Positions 1 to 9,408 of a stretch of 64,000 nucleotides of DNA are shown piece by piece. The notes under the pieces are model-generated. The model ran no database searches and had not been told where the DNA came from. It saw only the letters and a list, made by a program, of their open reading frames with translations. Numbering within the stretch: the first letter of the stretch is position 1; the number at the start of each line of letters is the position of its first letter. A program made the position numbers and the translations under genes. This DNA is from Psychrobacillus sp. OK032 (lineage in GTDB: Bacteria > Bacillota > Bacilli > Bacillales_A > Planococcaceae): contig NZ_FOGY01000007.1 of assembly GCF_900111345.1 (NCBI RefSeq), forward strand, positions 124,001 to 188,000. Reading direction: 5' to 3'.

Positions 1-425
1 AGAAGCATCACTTCGAAACAGACGAATAGGTTAAACATATCACCCGTTAGAAAAGAGCCATTTACACCAGCAATTAAAAATAAAACAAATGGATAAAAGT
101 ACATTTTCTCATGACTTTCTCCAATGGAAGAAAAAGCATAAATAAGACAAATTGCAGTTACAATATTAGCCGTTAAAACAAATAACATTGCAAACGAATC
201 TGCCACAAAGAGAATACCAAACGGGGGTTCCCAGCCGCCAAAGTCTAATCGGAGGATTCCCTCAGTTTGTATTTTGTTTAAAATATATAAACTAATCCCG
301 GCCATACCGAGCATCGTCACTAAACTAATCACACGCTGTGTTTTGACATATGGTCGAAGGAATACGAGTATAACCCCAACCATGATTGGGATTATTAAAG
401 GTAATACAATAATATTATTCATCAT
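1..425 (-). CDS. mrpD: Na+/H+ antiporter subunit MrpD, 5' part only
   Basis: The reading frame runs off the left edge of the window. It starts MMNNIIVLPLIIPIMVGVIL and continues with membrane segments typical of the NuoM/N-like subunit of the Mrp antiporter. Mrp is a multi-subunit plasma-membrane secondary antiporter that exchanges cytoplasmic Na+ for H+ and supports pH and sodium tolerance. The start at 425 follows GAGAGG and overlaps the end of mrpC by 11 bases, so the two are translationally coupled. mrpE, F and G would be expected beyond the edge but cannot be seen. Either of the two adjacent ATGs (425 or 422) could be used. Confidence 0.9.
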   Translation of the reverse strand, partial: MMNNIIVLPLIIPIMVGVILVFLRPYVKTQRVISLVTMLGMAGISLYILNKIQTEGILRLDFGGWEPPFGILFVADSFAMLFVLTANIVTAICLIYAFSSIGESHEKMYFYPFVLFLIAGVNGSFLTGDMFNLFVCFEVML

Positions 426-753
426 TTGTACCTCTCAATGCATCTAGATCATCCGTTCCGATATCTTGATATGCGCGGTACGCTAATACAAGTATGAAAG
501 CCGTTACTGCAAAACTAATAACGATTGCCGTTAATATTAATGCTTGTGGCAACGCATCGGTATAGGGGGCATCTGCTTCCGTTAACAATGGGACGTTTCC
601 TGTTTTCAAACCGCCCAACGTTAAGATGAGCAAATGAACCGCATGAGAAAGTACCGCAGTCCCTAAAATTACCCGAATAATATTTCGTGAGAGGATTAGA
701 TACGTAGCAACGGCAACTAATATTCCGATTAGTAGTATAATTAACGTTTCCAT
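415..753 (-). CDS. mrpC: Na+/H+ antiporter subunit MrpC
   Basis: A 112-residue protein with three hydrophobic segments, the normal size for MrpC, the NuoK-like subunit of the Mrp antiporter. The motif around residues 25-45 (IIRVILGTAVLSHAVHLLIL) and the Asp/Ala-rich loop ending in DALPQALILTAIVI are typical of the NuoK/MnhC family. The Shine-Dalgarno sequence GTGAGGATG lies within the last codons of mrpB, only three bases separate the genes, and its 3' end overlaps mrpD. The order A-B-C-D is the usual one in Bacillales. Confidence 0.95.
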   Translation of the reverse strand: METLIILLIGILVAVATYLILSRNIIRVILGTAVLSHAVHLLILTLGGLKTGNVPLLTEADAPYTDALPQALILTAIVISFAVTAFILVLAYRAYQDIGTDDLDALRGTNDE

Positions 754-756
754 AGT

Positions 757-1179
757 CTATTCATCCTCACTTATACTTAAAATTATTGTTACAACTACAC
801 CGACTACAGCAAGTGCCACTCCAGCTTCAAAAATCGTTACTGTCGTAAGCTCCGTTTTACCAAAGACGGGCAGGTCAAAATAAGCAAATGTTTGCGACAT
901 GAACGGTGCACCAAATAGCAGAGAACCTATACCAGTTCCCGTCGCCAATAGAACACCTGAAGCTGCAACGAGCTTAAAGTCGAGCGGCAGACTTTTTTGA
1001 ACCGTTTCAATATCATGTGATAAATACAAAAGTACAATCGCAGATGCCAATACCAATCCACCGATAAATCCGCCACCAGGTGTATTATGACCCGAAAGGA
1101 ACAAATACACACCGAATGTTAAGATGATAAATACGACTATTTTTGTAACTGTACGAAGGATGACATCATTAATTTTCAC
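757..1179 (-). CDS. mrpB: Na+/H+ antiporter subunit MrpB
   Basis: A small membrane subunit (140 residues from the start chosen here) of the Mrp antiporter. The signature FLSGHNTPGGGFIGGL after the first membrane segment is characteristic of MrpB/MnhB. An upstream ATG at 1188 lies inside the ribosome-binding site AAGGGGG; the GTG at 1179, nine bases after that site and giving MKINDVILRTVTKIV, fits the family start better. The frame overlaps the 3' end of mrpA by 11 bases, consistent with one polycistronic transcript. Confidence 0.93.
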   Translation of the reverse strand: MKINDVILRTVTKIVVFIILTFGVYLFLSGHNTPGGGFIGGLVLASAIVLLYLSHDIETVQKSLPLDFKLVAASGVLLATGTGIGSLLFGAPFMSQTFAYFDLPVFGKTELTTVTIFEAGVALAVVGVVVTIILSISEDE

Positions 1180-3577
1180 TATTTTCATCCCCCTTTTTTG
1201 CTCTTAGCTTAATCATGGTATAAACACCTAAGCCGGCTATAAAGAGAACTACTACCTCAAGCATCGTATCAAACCCACGGAAATCCCCTAATATAGCATT
1301 AACGATATTTGCACCGCCCGCCAATTCATAGGCATCCTCAAAGAATGTGGAAATCGATTCAAATCGATCATAATTTAATACTGCCAATGCTACCAATACA
1401 ACAACCGCTCCGGTTCCTACTGAAATTACTGCATTTGTAATTTTCGTTTTAGAAGGAATATTCTCCCTTTTCCAATCAGGTAAATGAGAAAAAGCTAACA
1501 GGAATAATACAGTTGTAATAGATTCCACTACCAACTGAGTTAACGCTAAATCTGGCGCTCGGAAAATAACGAAAAAGATGGCGATAGAATACCCTAAAAC
1601 CCCATTCAACAAAGTTGCGGTCATACGCGACTTCGCAAATAACATCGCCACTGCAGCAACCGCCATCACACCGACCAGAATAACTTCATAAACCCTTATC
1701 CTTGCATCTGTCGAAAAATTAGGTGAAAATGCACCAGAATAAAAGAAGAACCCACCGACCGTTAATATAAAGAATAGGTAAATATAGACTAAATAATCTC
1801 TTAAGAGACCTGTCATATATTTGTTTGTCACAATGGTGGATTTACTTGCTGCAAACGATAAAAAATTATTATAGAATGCATTAAACGTATATCTAGAAGA
1901 TAATAATCCATAAACCGGCTTCCACTTTTTAAGCAGTCGATATAATAATGTACCGACTATAACAACGCCAATTGTCATGAGTAATTCCGGCTTAACCCCA
2001 TGCCAGGCATGTATAGAAGGCGTAAGATTTGCCGGATCTCCAAACATCGGATAAATACTTGCCATAGCTGGTTTGAGAATATAAGCCCCTAAAAGATTAG
2101 GGAAAAAGAAGATTCCAACAACAAGTATACTTAGAATTATCGGAGAAATAAGCATTCCCATTGGAGCTTCATGAAGAGGCTTATCCAATTTCTCTGGTTG
2201 AACTGGCCCAAGAAATGTTTTAAAAATGATAATCATACAGTAAACGAATGTAAATACACTCGCTATCCATGCAATAACAGGAAAAATGATTCCTAGTGAT
2301 TGCAGAGAGAATACATCCGCATTCATGATTTGAACAGTTGCAGCAAAAAACATTTCCTTACTTAAAAATCCATTAAACAACGGTAATCCTGCCATCGACA
2401 AACTGCCGATAACTCCTACTGTAAATGTAATTGGCATAAAGGTCATCAATCCACCTAAGCGACGGATATCCCGTGTTCCAAGCTCATGATCGACAATCCC
2501 AACGACCATAAACAGAGCTCCTTTAAATGTAGAGTGATTGATCAGATGAAACAAAGCTGCAAACGTAGCTTGCGTATATAAGACTGAATCGGCTGAGTAT
2601 CCATACTGCAAAGCAATGGAACCTAAACCAAGAAGGCTCATAATTAGTCCAAGCTGACTAACAGTAGAATATGCTAATAATGCCTTTAAATCTGTTTGAC
2701 GAACGGCATTAAACGAGCCCCAAAACAACGTTATCATACCGACTCCACTCACAGTCCAAAACCAAATCTGATCTCCACCAAATACAGGCGTAAAACGAGC
2801 AACTAAATAAATACCCGCTTTCACCATCGTCGCAGAGTGTAAATAAGCACTAACCGGCGTAGGTGCTTCCATTGCATCCGGTAACCAAATATGAAAAGGA
2901 AACTGAGCGGATTTAGTAAATGCCCCAAGTAAGACTAAAATCATTGCAGGAACGAATAATGCGTGATCCGTGTAATCCCCTATACTTGTTATAATTTCAC
3001 GAATACTAAAAGAACCAGTCATTGTATGAAGCATAATGAAACCAACGAGCATCGCAATCCCACCACTTACCGTGATAAGCATTGCCTTTTGCGCACCAAG
3101 CCTTGATGCCTTACGGTGATTCCAAAATGCTATTAATAGGAAAGAAGAAACACTTGTTAATTCCCAAAACACATATAATACCATTAGGTTATCGGAAAAC
3201 ACGACACCCAGCATGGCACCCATGAATAGTAAAAGATAGCAGTAAAAATGTTGAAGTGATTCTTTAGTAGAAAGATAATAAATAGAATAGAGAATAACTA
3301 AACTACCTACACCGGTAATTAGCAATCCTAATATCATACTTAAACCATCTAAATAAGTAGTGAAATTAATATTTAATGTGGGAATCCAACTATATGTTTG
3401 GATGTACGTTTTACCACTTGCTACCGAGGGAATTAGCCTAGCAAGCATCACAAATAATGTTATAGGCACTAACATGACTAGCCATCCTATATGGATAAAT
3501 TTGAATCGCCTATGAATGAATGGCACGAGTGCGGCTATTATAAATGGAAGGATAATAGCGAAAGTAACTGAAAACAA
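1169..3577 (-). CDS. mrpA: Na+/H+ antiporter subunit MrpA
   Basis: The large proton-translocating subunit (802 residues), homologous to the NuoL antiporter-like subunit of complex I and fused to the usual C-terminal MnhB-like extension. Conserved stretches include YWELTSVSSFLLIAFW-type sequence near residue 140 (here FWELTSVSSFL), HIWLPDAMEAPTPVSAYLHS near 240 and SATMVKAGIYL, all typical of this family. TTG at 3577 is preceded by AGGAGG at 7 nt, whereas the longer in-frame start at 3598 has that Shine-Dalgarno site inside the coding sequence. It is the first gene of the mrp operon and should be inserted in the cytoplasmic membrane. Confidence 0.95.
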   Translation of the reverse strand: MFSVTFAIILPFIIAALVPFIHRRFKFIHIGWLVMLVPITLFVMLARLIPSVASGKTYIQTYSWIPTLNINFTTYLDGLSMILGLLITGVGSLVILYSIYYLSTKESLQHFYCYLLLFMGAMLGVVFSDNLMVLYVFWELTSVSSFLLIAFWNHRKASRLGAQKAMLITVSGGIAMLVGFIMLHTMTGSFSIREIITSIGDYTDHALFVPAMILVLLGAFTKSAQFPFHIWLPDAMEAPTPVSAYLHSATMVKAGIYLVARFTPVFGGDQIWFWTVSGVGMITLFWGSFNAVRQTDLKALLAYSTVSQLGLIMSLLGLGSIALQYGYSADSVLYTQATFAALFHLINHSTFKGALFMVVGIVDHELGTRDIRRLGGLMTFMPITFTVGVIGSLSMAGLPLFNGFLSKEMFFAATVQIMNADVFSLQSLGIIFPVIAWIASVFTFVYCMIIIFKTFLGPVQPEKLDKPLHEAPMGMLISPIILSILVVGIFFFPNLLGAYILKPAMASIYPMFGDPANLTPSIHAWHGVKPELLMTIGVVIVGTLLYRLLKKWKPVYGLLSSRYTFNAFYNNFLSFAASKSTIVTNKYMTGLLRDYLVYIYLFFILTVGGFFFYSGAFSPNFSTDARIRVYEVILVGVMAVAAVAMLFAKSRMTATLLNGVLGYSIAIFFVIFRAPDLALTQLVVESITTVLFLLAFSHLPDWKRENIPSKTKITNAVISVGTGAVVVLVALAVLNYDRFESISTFFEDAYELAGGANIVNAILGDFRGFDTMLEVVVLFIAGLGVYTMIKLRAKKGDENSEN

Positions 3578-3908
3578 ATTGTAGCCTCCTATTTCCAAAA
3601 CACTTTATATGAATTTTGGGTTTTGTAAAAATTATTTCATTTGAAAAGGATACTTGACTATCCCTATAACTAGTAGCATAATAGGTATCCATATGAGGAC
3701 CTTGAGTCATCAGAAGAATTTGAGGTGTTAACCATTGCCTGTTTGAGCGAAAGCAATTCGTTTGCTTTCTAAATATGGGATGCATTTACCCTATAATTAT
3801 ACACAAAAGACCTAATCACTGCACTTAATGTGATTGTTTGCTTATTTTTCGAATAGAACATGCATGTAGATAGATATTAAAATTAATAAAATTGAGGTGT
3901 AGACAACC
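3578..3908. other. Divergent intergenic region of mrp and the Usp gene
   Basis: No convincing gene is present in these 331 bases. A perfect 8-bp hairpin with a 5-base loop lies at 3749-3769 (GAAAGCAA/TTGCTTTC) and would fall in the mrp leader if transcription starts near the TATAAT-like box on the minus strand at about 3801-3806. No good -35 box goes with it, so I leave the promoter uncalled. A 10-bp palindrome ACATGCATGT lies near 3859 ahead of the plus-strand gene. Confidence 0.4.
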
Positions 3909-4589
3909 GTGAAACACAGAAAAGGTCGAATGGATGAAAGTATACTTGTCTGCGTATACTACGGCCCAAATGGAGAACGACTAATAAGAAGAGGACATAA
4001 GATGGCAAGCATGTTAGATTGCCCACTTTATATTCTAACCGTTGACCCACTTCCATATGATGCTTTCGATGCTGAAAGATCTGGATATATAGAGGAATGG
4101 AAAAGCCTAGCAGATGAATTGGAAGTAGAAGAATTTATCGTCCGTGATAATGAAAAACGTCCTTCTCCGAAAGTTATTAAGGAAGTTGCTCATCAACTTA
4201 ATATTACACAGATTATTATTGGACAAACTGCTCAAAGTAGATGGGAAGAAATCACAAAAGGTTCTTTTATGAATGTCCTGTTAAGAGAAATACCATTCGT
4301 AGACTTCCATGTAGTTTCTGTTGAACGTTCTATAAAAGATGAAGAAGAAGGCACATTTGAAAAAGGAGTCCGTGCCTACTTAGTTACTGATGGAGACTCC
4401 TATAAAGTTTCTTTCACTTGTGCTAAAAATATGTGCCAAGAAGGTATATTCTTTAAAGAAATAGGGACTGACTTCGACAATGGCATTTTCAAGTTTATGC
4501 ATAATAGCAAAATGCATCAAGTTCATATTCAAGATAATTTAGTTACAGATTCATCTCAAGTGCCAGACGGCTGTAGCGTAAAATTATAG
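3909..4589 (+). CDS. Stand-alone KdpD-like universal-stress-protein domain protein
   Basis: A 226-residue soluble protein. Residues 9-135 resemble the Usp-like domain of the sensor kinase KdpD: ILVCVYYGPNGERLIRRG at the first strand, and IIIGQTAQSRWEEITKGS near residue 103, which matches the KdpD G-x-(S/T)-x-x-S-R-W-x-E nucleotide loop followed by LLREIPFVDFHVV. There is no kinase domain. The last 85 residues are of unknown type. The GTG start follows GAGGTG at 10 nt. It stands divergent to the mrp cation antiporter operon, so a role in ion or osmotic sensing is plausible but is inference only. Confidence 0.6.
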   Translation: MKHRKGRMDESILVCVYYGPNGERLIRRGHKMASMLDCPLYILTVDPLPYDAFDAERSGYIEEWKSLADELEVEEFIVRDNEKRPSPKVIKEVAHQLNITQIIIGQTAQSRWEEITKGSFMNVLLREIPFVDFHVVSVERSIKDEEEGTFEKGVRAYLVTDGDSYKVSFTCAKNMCQEGIFFKEIGTDFDNGIFKFMHNSKMHQVHIQDNLVTDSSQVPDGCSVKL

Positions 4590-4657
4590 AAAAAAAAGAC
4601 AGCTTGGTGTAGTTGTCCTAGTTGTTCAACCACTCACCATATAGCTGCTACCCATTT

Positions 4658-4686
4658 GAGTAACTTTCCATGAAAGTTACTCTTTT
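4658..4686 (+). terminator. Rho-independent terminator after the Usp gene
   Basis: GAGTAACTTTC and its perfect complement are separated by three bases and followed by CTTTTTATTT. The U-run is on the plus strand, so it stops the Usp gene; the reverse direction has only a weak tract. Confidence 0.85.
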
Positions 4687-5903
4687 TATTTACTTTCAAC
4701 TGTGAGTTGTCGATCCCTTGGTAATGCGAATGCTACGAGACCTATGATTGGCAAGATAGAAACAATAATCATAGTTGTATAAACGCCGAGATGATCCATT
4801 AAAATACCGATAACTACCGCTCCTATTGCTCCCATTCCAAACGCAAGCCCAACTGTTAACCCCGCCATTGTCCCAATCTTACTCGGTACAAGTTCTTGCG
4901 CATACACGACAGTTACCGAAAAACTTAACATAATGAAAAAACCGATCAAAACTAGTAAAATTACAACCGCCCAAACCGGAACATACGGCAATATCAACGA
5001 AAGTGGGATTGGGACAAGTACTGAAAGCAAAATTACATTTTTTCTACCTAATCTATCTGCCCAAGGCCCTCCGAAAAATGTACCTACCGCTCCAAGCACA
5101 AGGAAGATAAATATAAACAATTGCCCTTTTTGAATCGTAAAATCATAATTTTCCATCAAATGGAATATGTAGAAGCTTGTCATATTTGTCACATAAAAAG
5201 ATCTTGCAAAAATAATAACCATTAAAAGTGTTAATGCAATTCCCACTTGTTTTTTGGAAAGTGATGGTAGCGATGAAAGTAAAGTCCTTTTCTTTTTCGA
5301 TAAACTCTCTTCCTCTAGTTGCTTCTTATACCATGCTGAAATTTTGGTTAAGATGAAAATCCCAACTGCTGCAACAGCTAAAAACAGAGCTGCTCCTTTT
5401 TGACCAAGTGGCACAAGGATAAATGCACTTATTAATGGCGCAAGCGCTTGTCCAGAATTGCCTCCTACTTGATAAATCGATTGAGATAGTCCTCTTTTAG
5501 TTCCTGCCGCCATAAAAGAAACACGTGAACCTTCCGGATGAAAAACTGCAGACCCTAACCCTAAAAAAATTACAGATACTAAGATCAACCAATATTCAGG
5601 GGCAAACGCAAGCCCTGCCATTCCTATAAAGGAACTAGTCATTCCGAGAGGAAGTGCATAAGGCATCGGCTTTTTATCGCTTATAAAGCCTACGACAGGT
5701 TGTAAGACCGATGCTACTATGTTTAACACAAAGGAAATTAATCCTAGCTGGGTAAAGGTTAAGCCAATTTCCTTAGCTAGTACAGGGAACATTGCAGGAA
5801 TAACAGCTTGAAGCGAATCATTAAATAAATGGCAAAGTCCAATCGCAAACATAATTGGATAAACTGGATTACTTAATCTACTCGAAACAGTCCCGGTCGT
5901 CAT
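4686..5903 (-). CDS. MFS transporter, Fsr (fosmidomycin-resistance) type
   Basis: A 405-residue major-facilitator protein with about twelve hydrophobic segments. The N-terminal half carries GLCHLFNDSLQAVIPAMFP and the loop GLGSAVFHPEGSRVSFMAAG, both characteristic of the Fsr subfamily of drug/H+ antiporters. The second half starts after a charged central loop near residue 200 (KKQLEEESLSKKKRT). The alternative GTG at 5915 lies too close to the AGAAAGAG site; the ATG at 5903 is better spaced. Substrate cannot be told from sequence; Fsr homologues often serve as exporters of unknown natural substrates. Confidence 0.8.
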   Translation of the reverse strand: MTTGTVSSRLSNPVYPIMFAIGLCHLFNDSLQAVIPAMFPVLAKEIGLTFTQLGLISFVLNIVASVLQPVVGFISDKKPMPYALPLGMTSSFIGMAGLAFAPEYWLILVSVIFLGLGSAVFHPEGSRVSFMAAGTKRGLSQSIYQVGGNSGQALAPLISAFILVPLGQKGAALFLAVAAVGIFILTKISAWYKKQLEEESLSKKKRTLLSSLPSLSKKQVGIALTLLMVIIFARSFYVTNMTSFYIFHLMENYDFTIQKGQLFIFIFLVLGAVGTFFGGPWADRLGRKNVILLSVLVPIPLSLILPYVPVWAVVILLVLIGFFIMLSFSVTVVYAQELVPSKIGTMAGLTVGLAFGMGAIGAVVIGILMDHLGVYTTMIIVSILPIIGLVAFALPRDRQLTVESK

Positions 5904-6060
5904 TTTACAAATCACACTCTTTCTACGCTCGAAATAATATCAGTAAATTCATTATAGCGCAAATTTTGATATAATGTTCGCGTTTTTTACATAATACGGA
6001 TAGTTACAAGCTTCAAGGTTATACTAAAAAAAAGTTATTTATAGAGGAGTTTTTAGAAAT

Positions 6061-6768
6061 ATGGATACATTTTTCGAATTGAACTTTTGGGAAATGATTC
6101 TTAGGACGACCATTTCCTTTTTCGCATTATTGGTATTAGCGAGAGTTCTTGGTAAAAAACAACTTAGTCAGCTTACATTTTTCCACTACATTACTGGAAT
6201 TTCATTTGGATCCATCGCTGCAGAAATTGCTTCGCAAAAAGAAACACCTTTTCTTGATGGGCTCATTTCACTAGTATGGTGGACTTTCCTCACATTGTTC
6301 ATGAGTTTCATTGCATTAAAATCTACAAAGTTACGTGTTCTAGTGGACGATGAACCTACGATTATTATTAAGGATGGGGAGGTTTCCGTTAAATCTTTGA
6401 AGTCTGCTCGCCTTCATATGGACGATGTGTTAATGATGTTGAGGGAACAATCTATTTTCTCTATTCAAGATGTACATTATGCCGTTCTCGAGACAAATGG
6501 AGAATTAAGTGTTTTTAAGAAAGTGGCACAACAAGAAGCAACAAAATTAGATGTCAAAGCAGATGTATCCCTTCCTGCATTTATGCCTTCTGAAATTATA
6601 TCGGATGGGAAAATTGTTCAAAAAAACTTAAAGGAGCTCGATTTAACAGAGGATTGGGTAATGAAAAAACTTCGAAAACATGGGGTCGATTCAGTCAGTG
6701 ACGTTTTTTACGCGCAACTTCAAACGAATGGCTCACTGTATATTAGCTTAAGAGAAAATGGTATTTAA
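6061..6768 (+). CDS. DUF421 membrane protein (YetF/YkjA family)
   Basis: A 235-residue protein with three N-terminal membrane segments (residues about 10-80) and a cytoplasmic two-lobed C-terminal part, the arrangement of the DUF421/YetF family common in spore formers. LVLARVLGKKQLSQLTFFHYITGISFGS-like sequence at residues 20-50 is the family signature. The C-terminal domain contains the repeated pattern around SARLHMDDVLMMLREQ and VFYAQLQTNGSLYI. The start follows GAGGAG. Members in Bacillus are linked to spore or envelope functions, but the molecular role is unknown. Confidence 0.8.
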   Translation: MDTFFELNFWEMILRTTISFFALLVLARVLGKKQLSQLTFFHYITGISFGSIAAEIASQKETPFLDGLISLVWWTFLTLFMSFIALKSTKLRVLVDDEPTIIIKDGEVSVKSLKSARLHMDDVLMMLREQSIFSIQDVHYAVLETNGELSVFKKVAQQEATKLDVKADVSLPAFMPSEIISDGKIVQKNLKELDLTEDWVMKKLRKHGVDSVSDVFYAQLQTNGSLYISLRENGI

Positions 6769-6792
6769 AAGTTGCTAAAGTGTTACTTTTTA

Positions 6793-6822
6793 GCGGGCGA
6801 GCCAAAAGCCCGCCCTTTATTT
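6793..6822 (+). terminator. Rho-independent terminator after the DUF421 gene
   Basis: GCGGGC and GCCCGC form a 6-bp GC stem with a 9-base loop, followed by CCTTTATTTTA on the plus strand. It lies in the gap between convergent genes. Confidence 0.75.
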
Positions 6823-7595
6823 TACTTAAAGTCGATTATTGCACGTATTAACTCTTTTGGCGCTTCGTACATACTCATATGACCTACATCATTTATTAGT
6901 ACTTGTTTTAGATGTTTCCCGTTTGCTGTAAAGACTTTATCTGGAGGTATCAATTGATCCTCTTCTCCAGCTATTAATAACACTGGTAAATCAGTGATTT
7001 CTATAATTTCTCGGCGATCTGTTCGATTCTTCATTGCAATCAGTGCATTTTTTGCTCCAGCAAGGGAAGTAGAAAAGCCGATTTTTTTCACTTCTGTTAT
7101 TTCTTTTGAATGACTCTCCAAATGGTTAGATGAAAATAATTTCGGTACTAATCCTTCTATAAATGCTTCCATTCCTTCTGTATCTATATTGTTTGCAGAA
7201 ATCTCTCTTCCCTTTTTTGCTTCTTCTGAATCGGGGAAGCCCGTAGAATGGATTAACGAGAAACCTTTTAATCGATTACTATACTTTTCTGCAAATGCAA
7301 GTGTTATATAACCTCCTAACGAATGTCCAAACATCGTTACTTGATCGATTTTTAGTTCGTCTAAAAAATCTTTTATAAAAGTAGCATAATGTTCTATTTC
7401 ATTTACATCCTCTTGCACTGCCGAATCCCCGTGACCCGGTAAATCTAATGCAATAACTCTGTAAGTTTGAGCAAGTTCTTGGATAACACCACTCCAATAA
7501 TCGGAGCTACCACAAAATCCATGAATAAGTAAAATCGGTTCCCCATTTCCTTCCTCTTTATATGCGACATCTGCTTGATTGACTTGAATGTTCAT
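6822..7595 (-). CDS. Alpha/beta-fold hydrolase
   Basis: A 257-residue cytoplasmic hydrolase of the alpha/beta fold. It has the oxyanion-region motif LIHGFCGSSDYW, the nucleophile elbow GHSLGG (Ser in the middle), a late acid residue near GEEDQLIPP and the catalytic His in NDVGHMSMYEAP. The substrate cannot be predicted. The first ATG at 7604 directly abuts the AAGGGAG site, so the ATG at 7595 (MNIQVNQADVAYKE), nine bases away, is preferred. It follows the nagZ-like gene by only 14 bases, so the two are probably co-transcribed. Confidence 0.85.
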   Translation of the reverse strand: MNIQVNQADVAYKEEGNGEPILLIHGFCGSSDYWSGVIQELAQTYRVIALDLPGHGDSAVQEDVNEIEHYATFIKDFLDELKIDQVTMFGHSLGGYITLAFAEKYSNRLKGFSLIHSTGFPDSEEAKKGREISANNIDTEGMEAFIEGLVPKLFSSNHLESHSKEITEVKKIGFSTSLAGAKNALIAMKNRTDRREIIEITDLPVLLIAGEEDQLIPPDKVFTANGKHLKQVLINDVGHMSMYEAPKELIRAIIDFK

Positions 7596-7609
7596 TACAC
7601 TCATCTCCC

Positions 7610-9262
7610 TTATTTGATCGATAGTTGTTTCACAGCTTCATTAAGCTGCAGTATGTTGACAGTTGTTACTTCCTTATTAGATAACTTATATTTCTCCTTT
7701 AGTGCAAGTATTCGGTATACACTTTCGTTTATTCTTTCCACTGAAATTTCTCCATCGTTTACCGATTTTTCAATTGCATTCATAGCTTTAATCACGTTGG
7801 CGTATTCATGCGCTATTAACACAATATCATTACCGGCTTTTACTGCATCTACAGCCGCTTGACCTATTTCATAGTTGTCCATAATTGCGTTCATCGTCAT
7901 ATCATCTGTCATTACAACACCGTCAAACTGAAACTGGTCTCTTAGTATTGTAGTAATAATTTCATGCGACATAGAAGACGGAAACTCTGGATCGATTTTA
8001 GGCAATAAAATATGCGCAACCATCACAACATCTGCACCTTCTCCAATTGCTCGTTTAAACGGAATCAATTCAAGCTTCTGCAAATCCTCTAAGCTTTTCT
8101 CCATAATAGGCAATTCTAAATGGGAATCTACAGCCGTGTCACCATGCCCCGGAAAATGCTTCACAACCGAAATAACGTTTTGACTTTGAATACCTTTCAT
8201 CGTTTGAATACCAAGATCACTCACGATTTCTACATCATTCCCAAATGACCGATCCCCTATCACCGGGTTTTTTGGGTTACTATTCACGTCCAACACGGGA
8301 GCAAAATCGAGATTAAAACCAAATGCGTTCATTTCTTCACCTAAGTGGATACCTATTTTATAAGAATAAGAAGGATCATTTAATTTCCCGATTTCCTTAT
8401 TTGTCGGCAACTTGCTCAGTCCTGGTAATCGTGAAATTCTTCCACCTTCTTGATCGACGCCTAAAAATAGCGGAAACTTTTCATTTTCACTTTCTTTTTT
8501 TATCGCATTTAGTAAGGTAGTCGTTTCGTTTACATCTTTTAGATTTTTTTTATAAAAAATGAGACCACCTACTTTATCCGATGAAACTAATCGCTTTGTC
8601 TCATCAGAATAGATAGTTCCTTTCACTCCTGTAAAAATCATTTGACCGATTTTTTCTTTTAAAGTCATCTTACTTATTATCGGGATTTCTTGTACAACCG
8701 CTTCAGCTGCATCTGTAACAACAGAAATATGATCGACTATTGGGTTCGGTTCACTTTCAGTTGGTTTCGGAATAACCCATTTTAGTTGGTAACTCGACCC
8801 CACTTCATAAACGAGTATTAGATTGCCTACTTCATCATATCGAACTACATCGGCTTCTCCTTTTACCGTTTCAATATCCTTCAAGCGTATTTGCTGGATA
8901 ACTTCTGAGATGGATCTAATATCAAATACTATTTCCGCACGATGACCAATAGTCGCATTTTGGGATGGGTAATCTTCATATATGGCTGCGGATAAGTCAC
9001 TTTTTTCCGCTGATTCTCCCCATAATTCATACACTTCCTGTATACCCGTTTTTCCTACTATAAACGGCACATTTAATACTTGACCTTTTGCTGCAAATTC
9101 AAAAACTAATGCAACGAGTGATTCCGCCTCTGGTAAAGCTACTTCCTCCTTCGGTTGTATTTCTTTATCTATCGTTTCATTTTTATTTTTATCTTCTATT
9201 AACATCACAATAATCGCGATAATACTAAATAACAAGAAAATGATTGCAACTTTATTTACCAT
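7610..9262 (-). CDS. nagZ: Membrane-anchored beta-N-acetylhexosaminidase (GH3, NagZ type) with DUF4309 domain
   Basis: A 550-residue two-domain protein. Residues 1-22 form a signal anchor without a lipobox cysteine. Residues about 45-185 resemble DUF4309, a domain of unknown function found in secreted Bacillales proteins. From residue 200 onward comes a glycoside hydrolase family 3 catalytic domain: KEKIGQMIFTGVKG, LGVDQEGGRISRLPG and the NagZ signature KHFPGHGDT followed by DSH, where Asp/His act as acid/base pair, then MTDDMTM with the nucleophile Asp. It probably removes GlcNAc from muropeptides outside the membrane during wall recycling. The domain combination is noted as a finding. Confidence 0.9.
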   Translation of the reverse strand: MVNKVAIIFLLFSIIAIIVMLIEDKNKNETIDKEIQPKEEVALPEAESLVALVFEFAAKGQVLNVPFIVGKTGIQEVYELWGESAEKSDLSAAIYEDYPSQNATIGHRAEIVFDIRSISEVIQQIRLKDIETVKGEADVVRYDEVGNLILVYEVGSSYQLKWVIPKPTESEPNPIVDHISVVTDAAEAVVQEIPIISKMTLKEKIGQMIFTGVKGTIYSDETKRLVSSDKVGGLIFYKKNLKDVNETTTLLNAIKKESENEKFPLFLGVDQEGGRISRLPGLSKLPTNKEIGKLNDPSYSYKIGIHLGEEMNAFGFNLDFAPVLDVNSNPKNPVIGDRSFGNDVEIVSDLGIQTMKGIQSQNVISVVKHFPGHGDTAVDSHLELPIMEKSLEDLQKLELIPFKRAIGEGADVVMVAHILLPKIDPEFPSSMSHEIITTILRDQFQFDGVVMTDDMTMNAIMDNYEIGQAAVDAVKAGNDIVLIAHEYANVIKAMNAIEKSVNDGEISVERINESVYRILALKEKYKLSNKEVTTVNILQLNEAVKQLSIK

Positions 9263-9408
9263 TCAAGAAGCCTCCTTCTTATTGGTTTTCCCTTCTTTCC
9301 CATTCTATAATCTTCTACATTATACCTTTTAAATTTTAAATATATTTTTTATACTTGATATATTTTTTATACCAATATATAATGAAATAGAAGAGAGGGA
9401 TAAATCCA

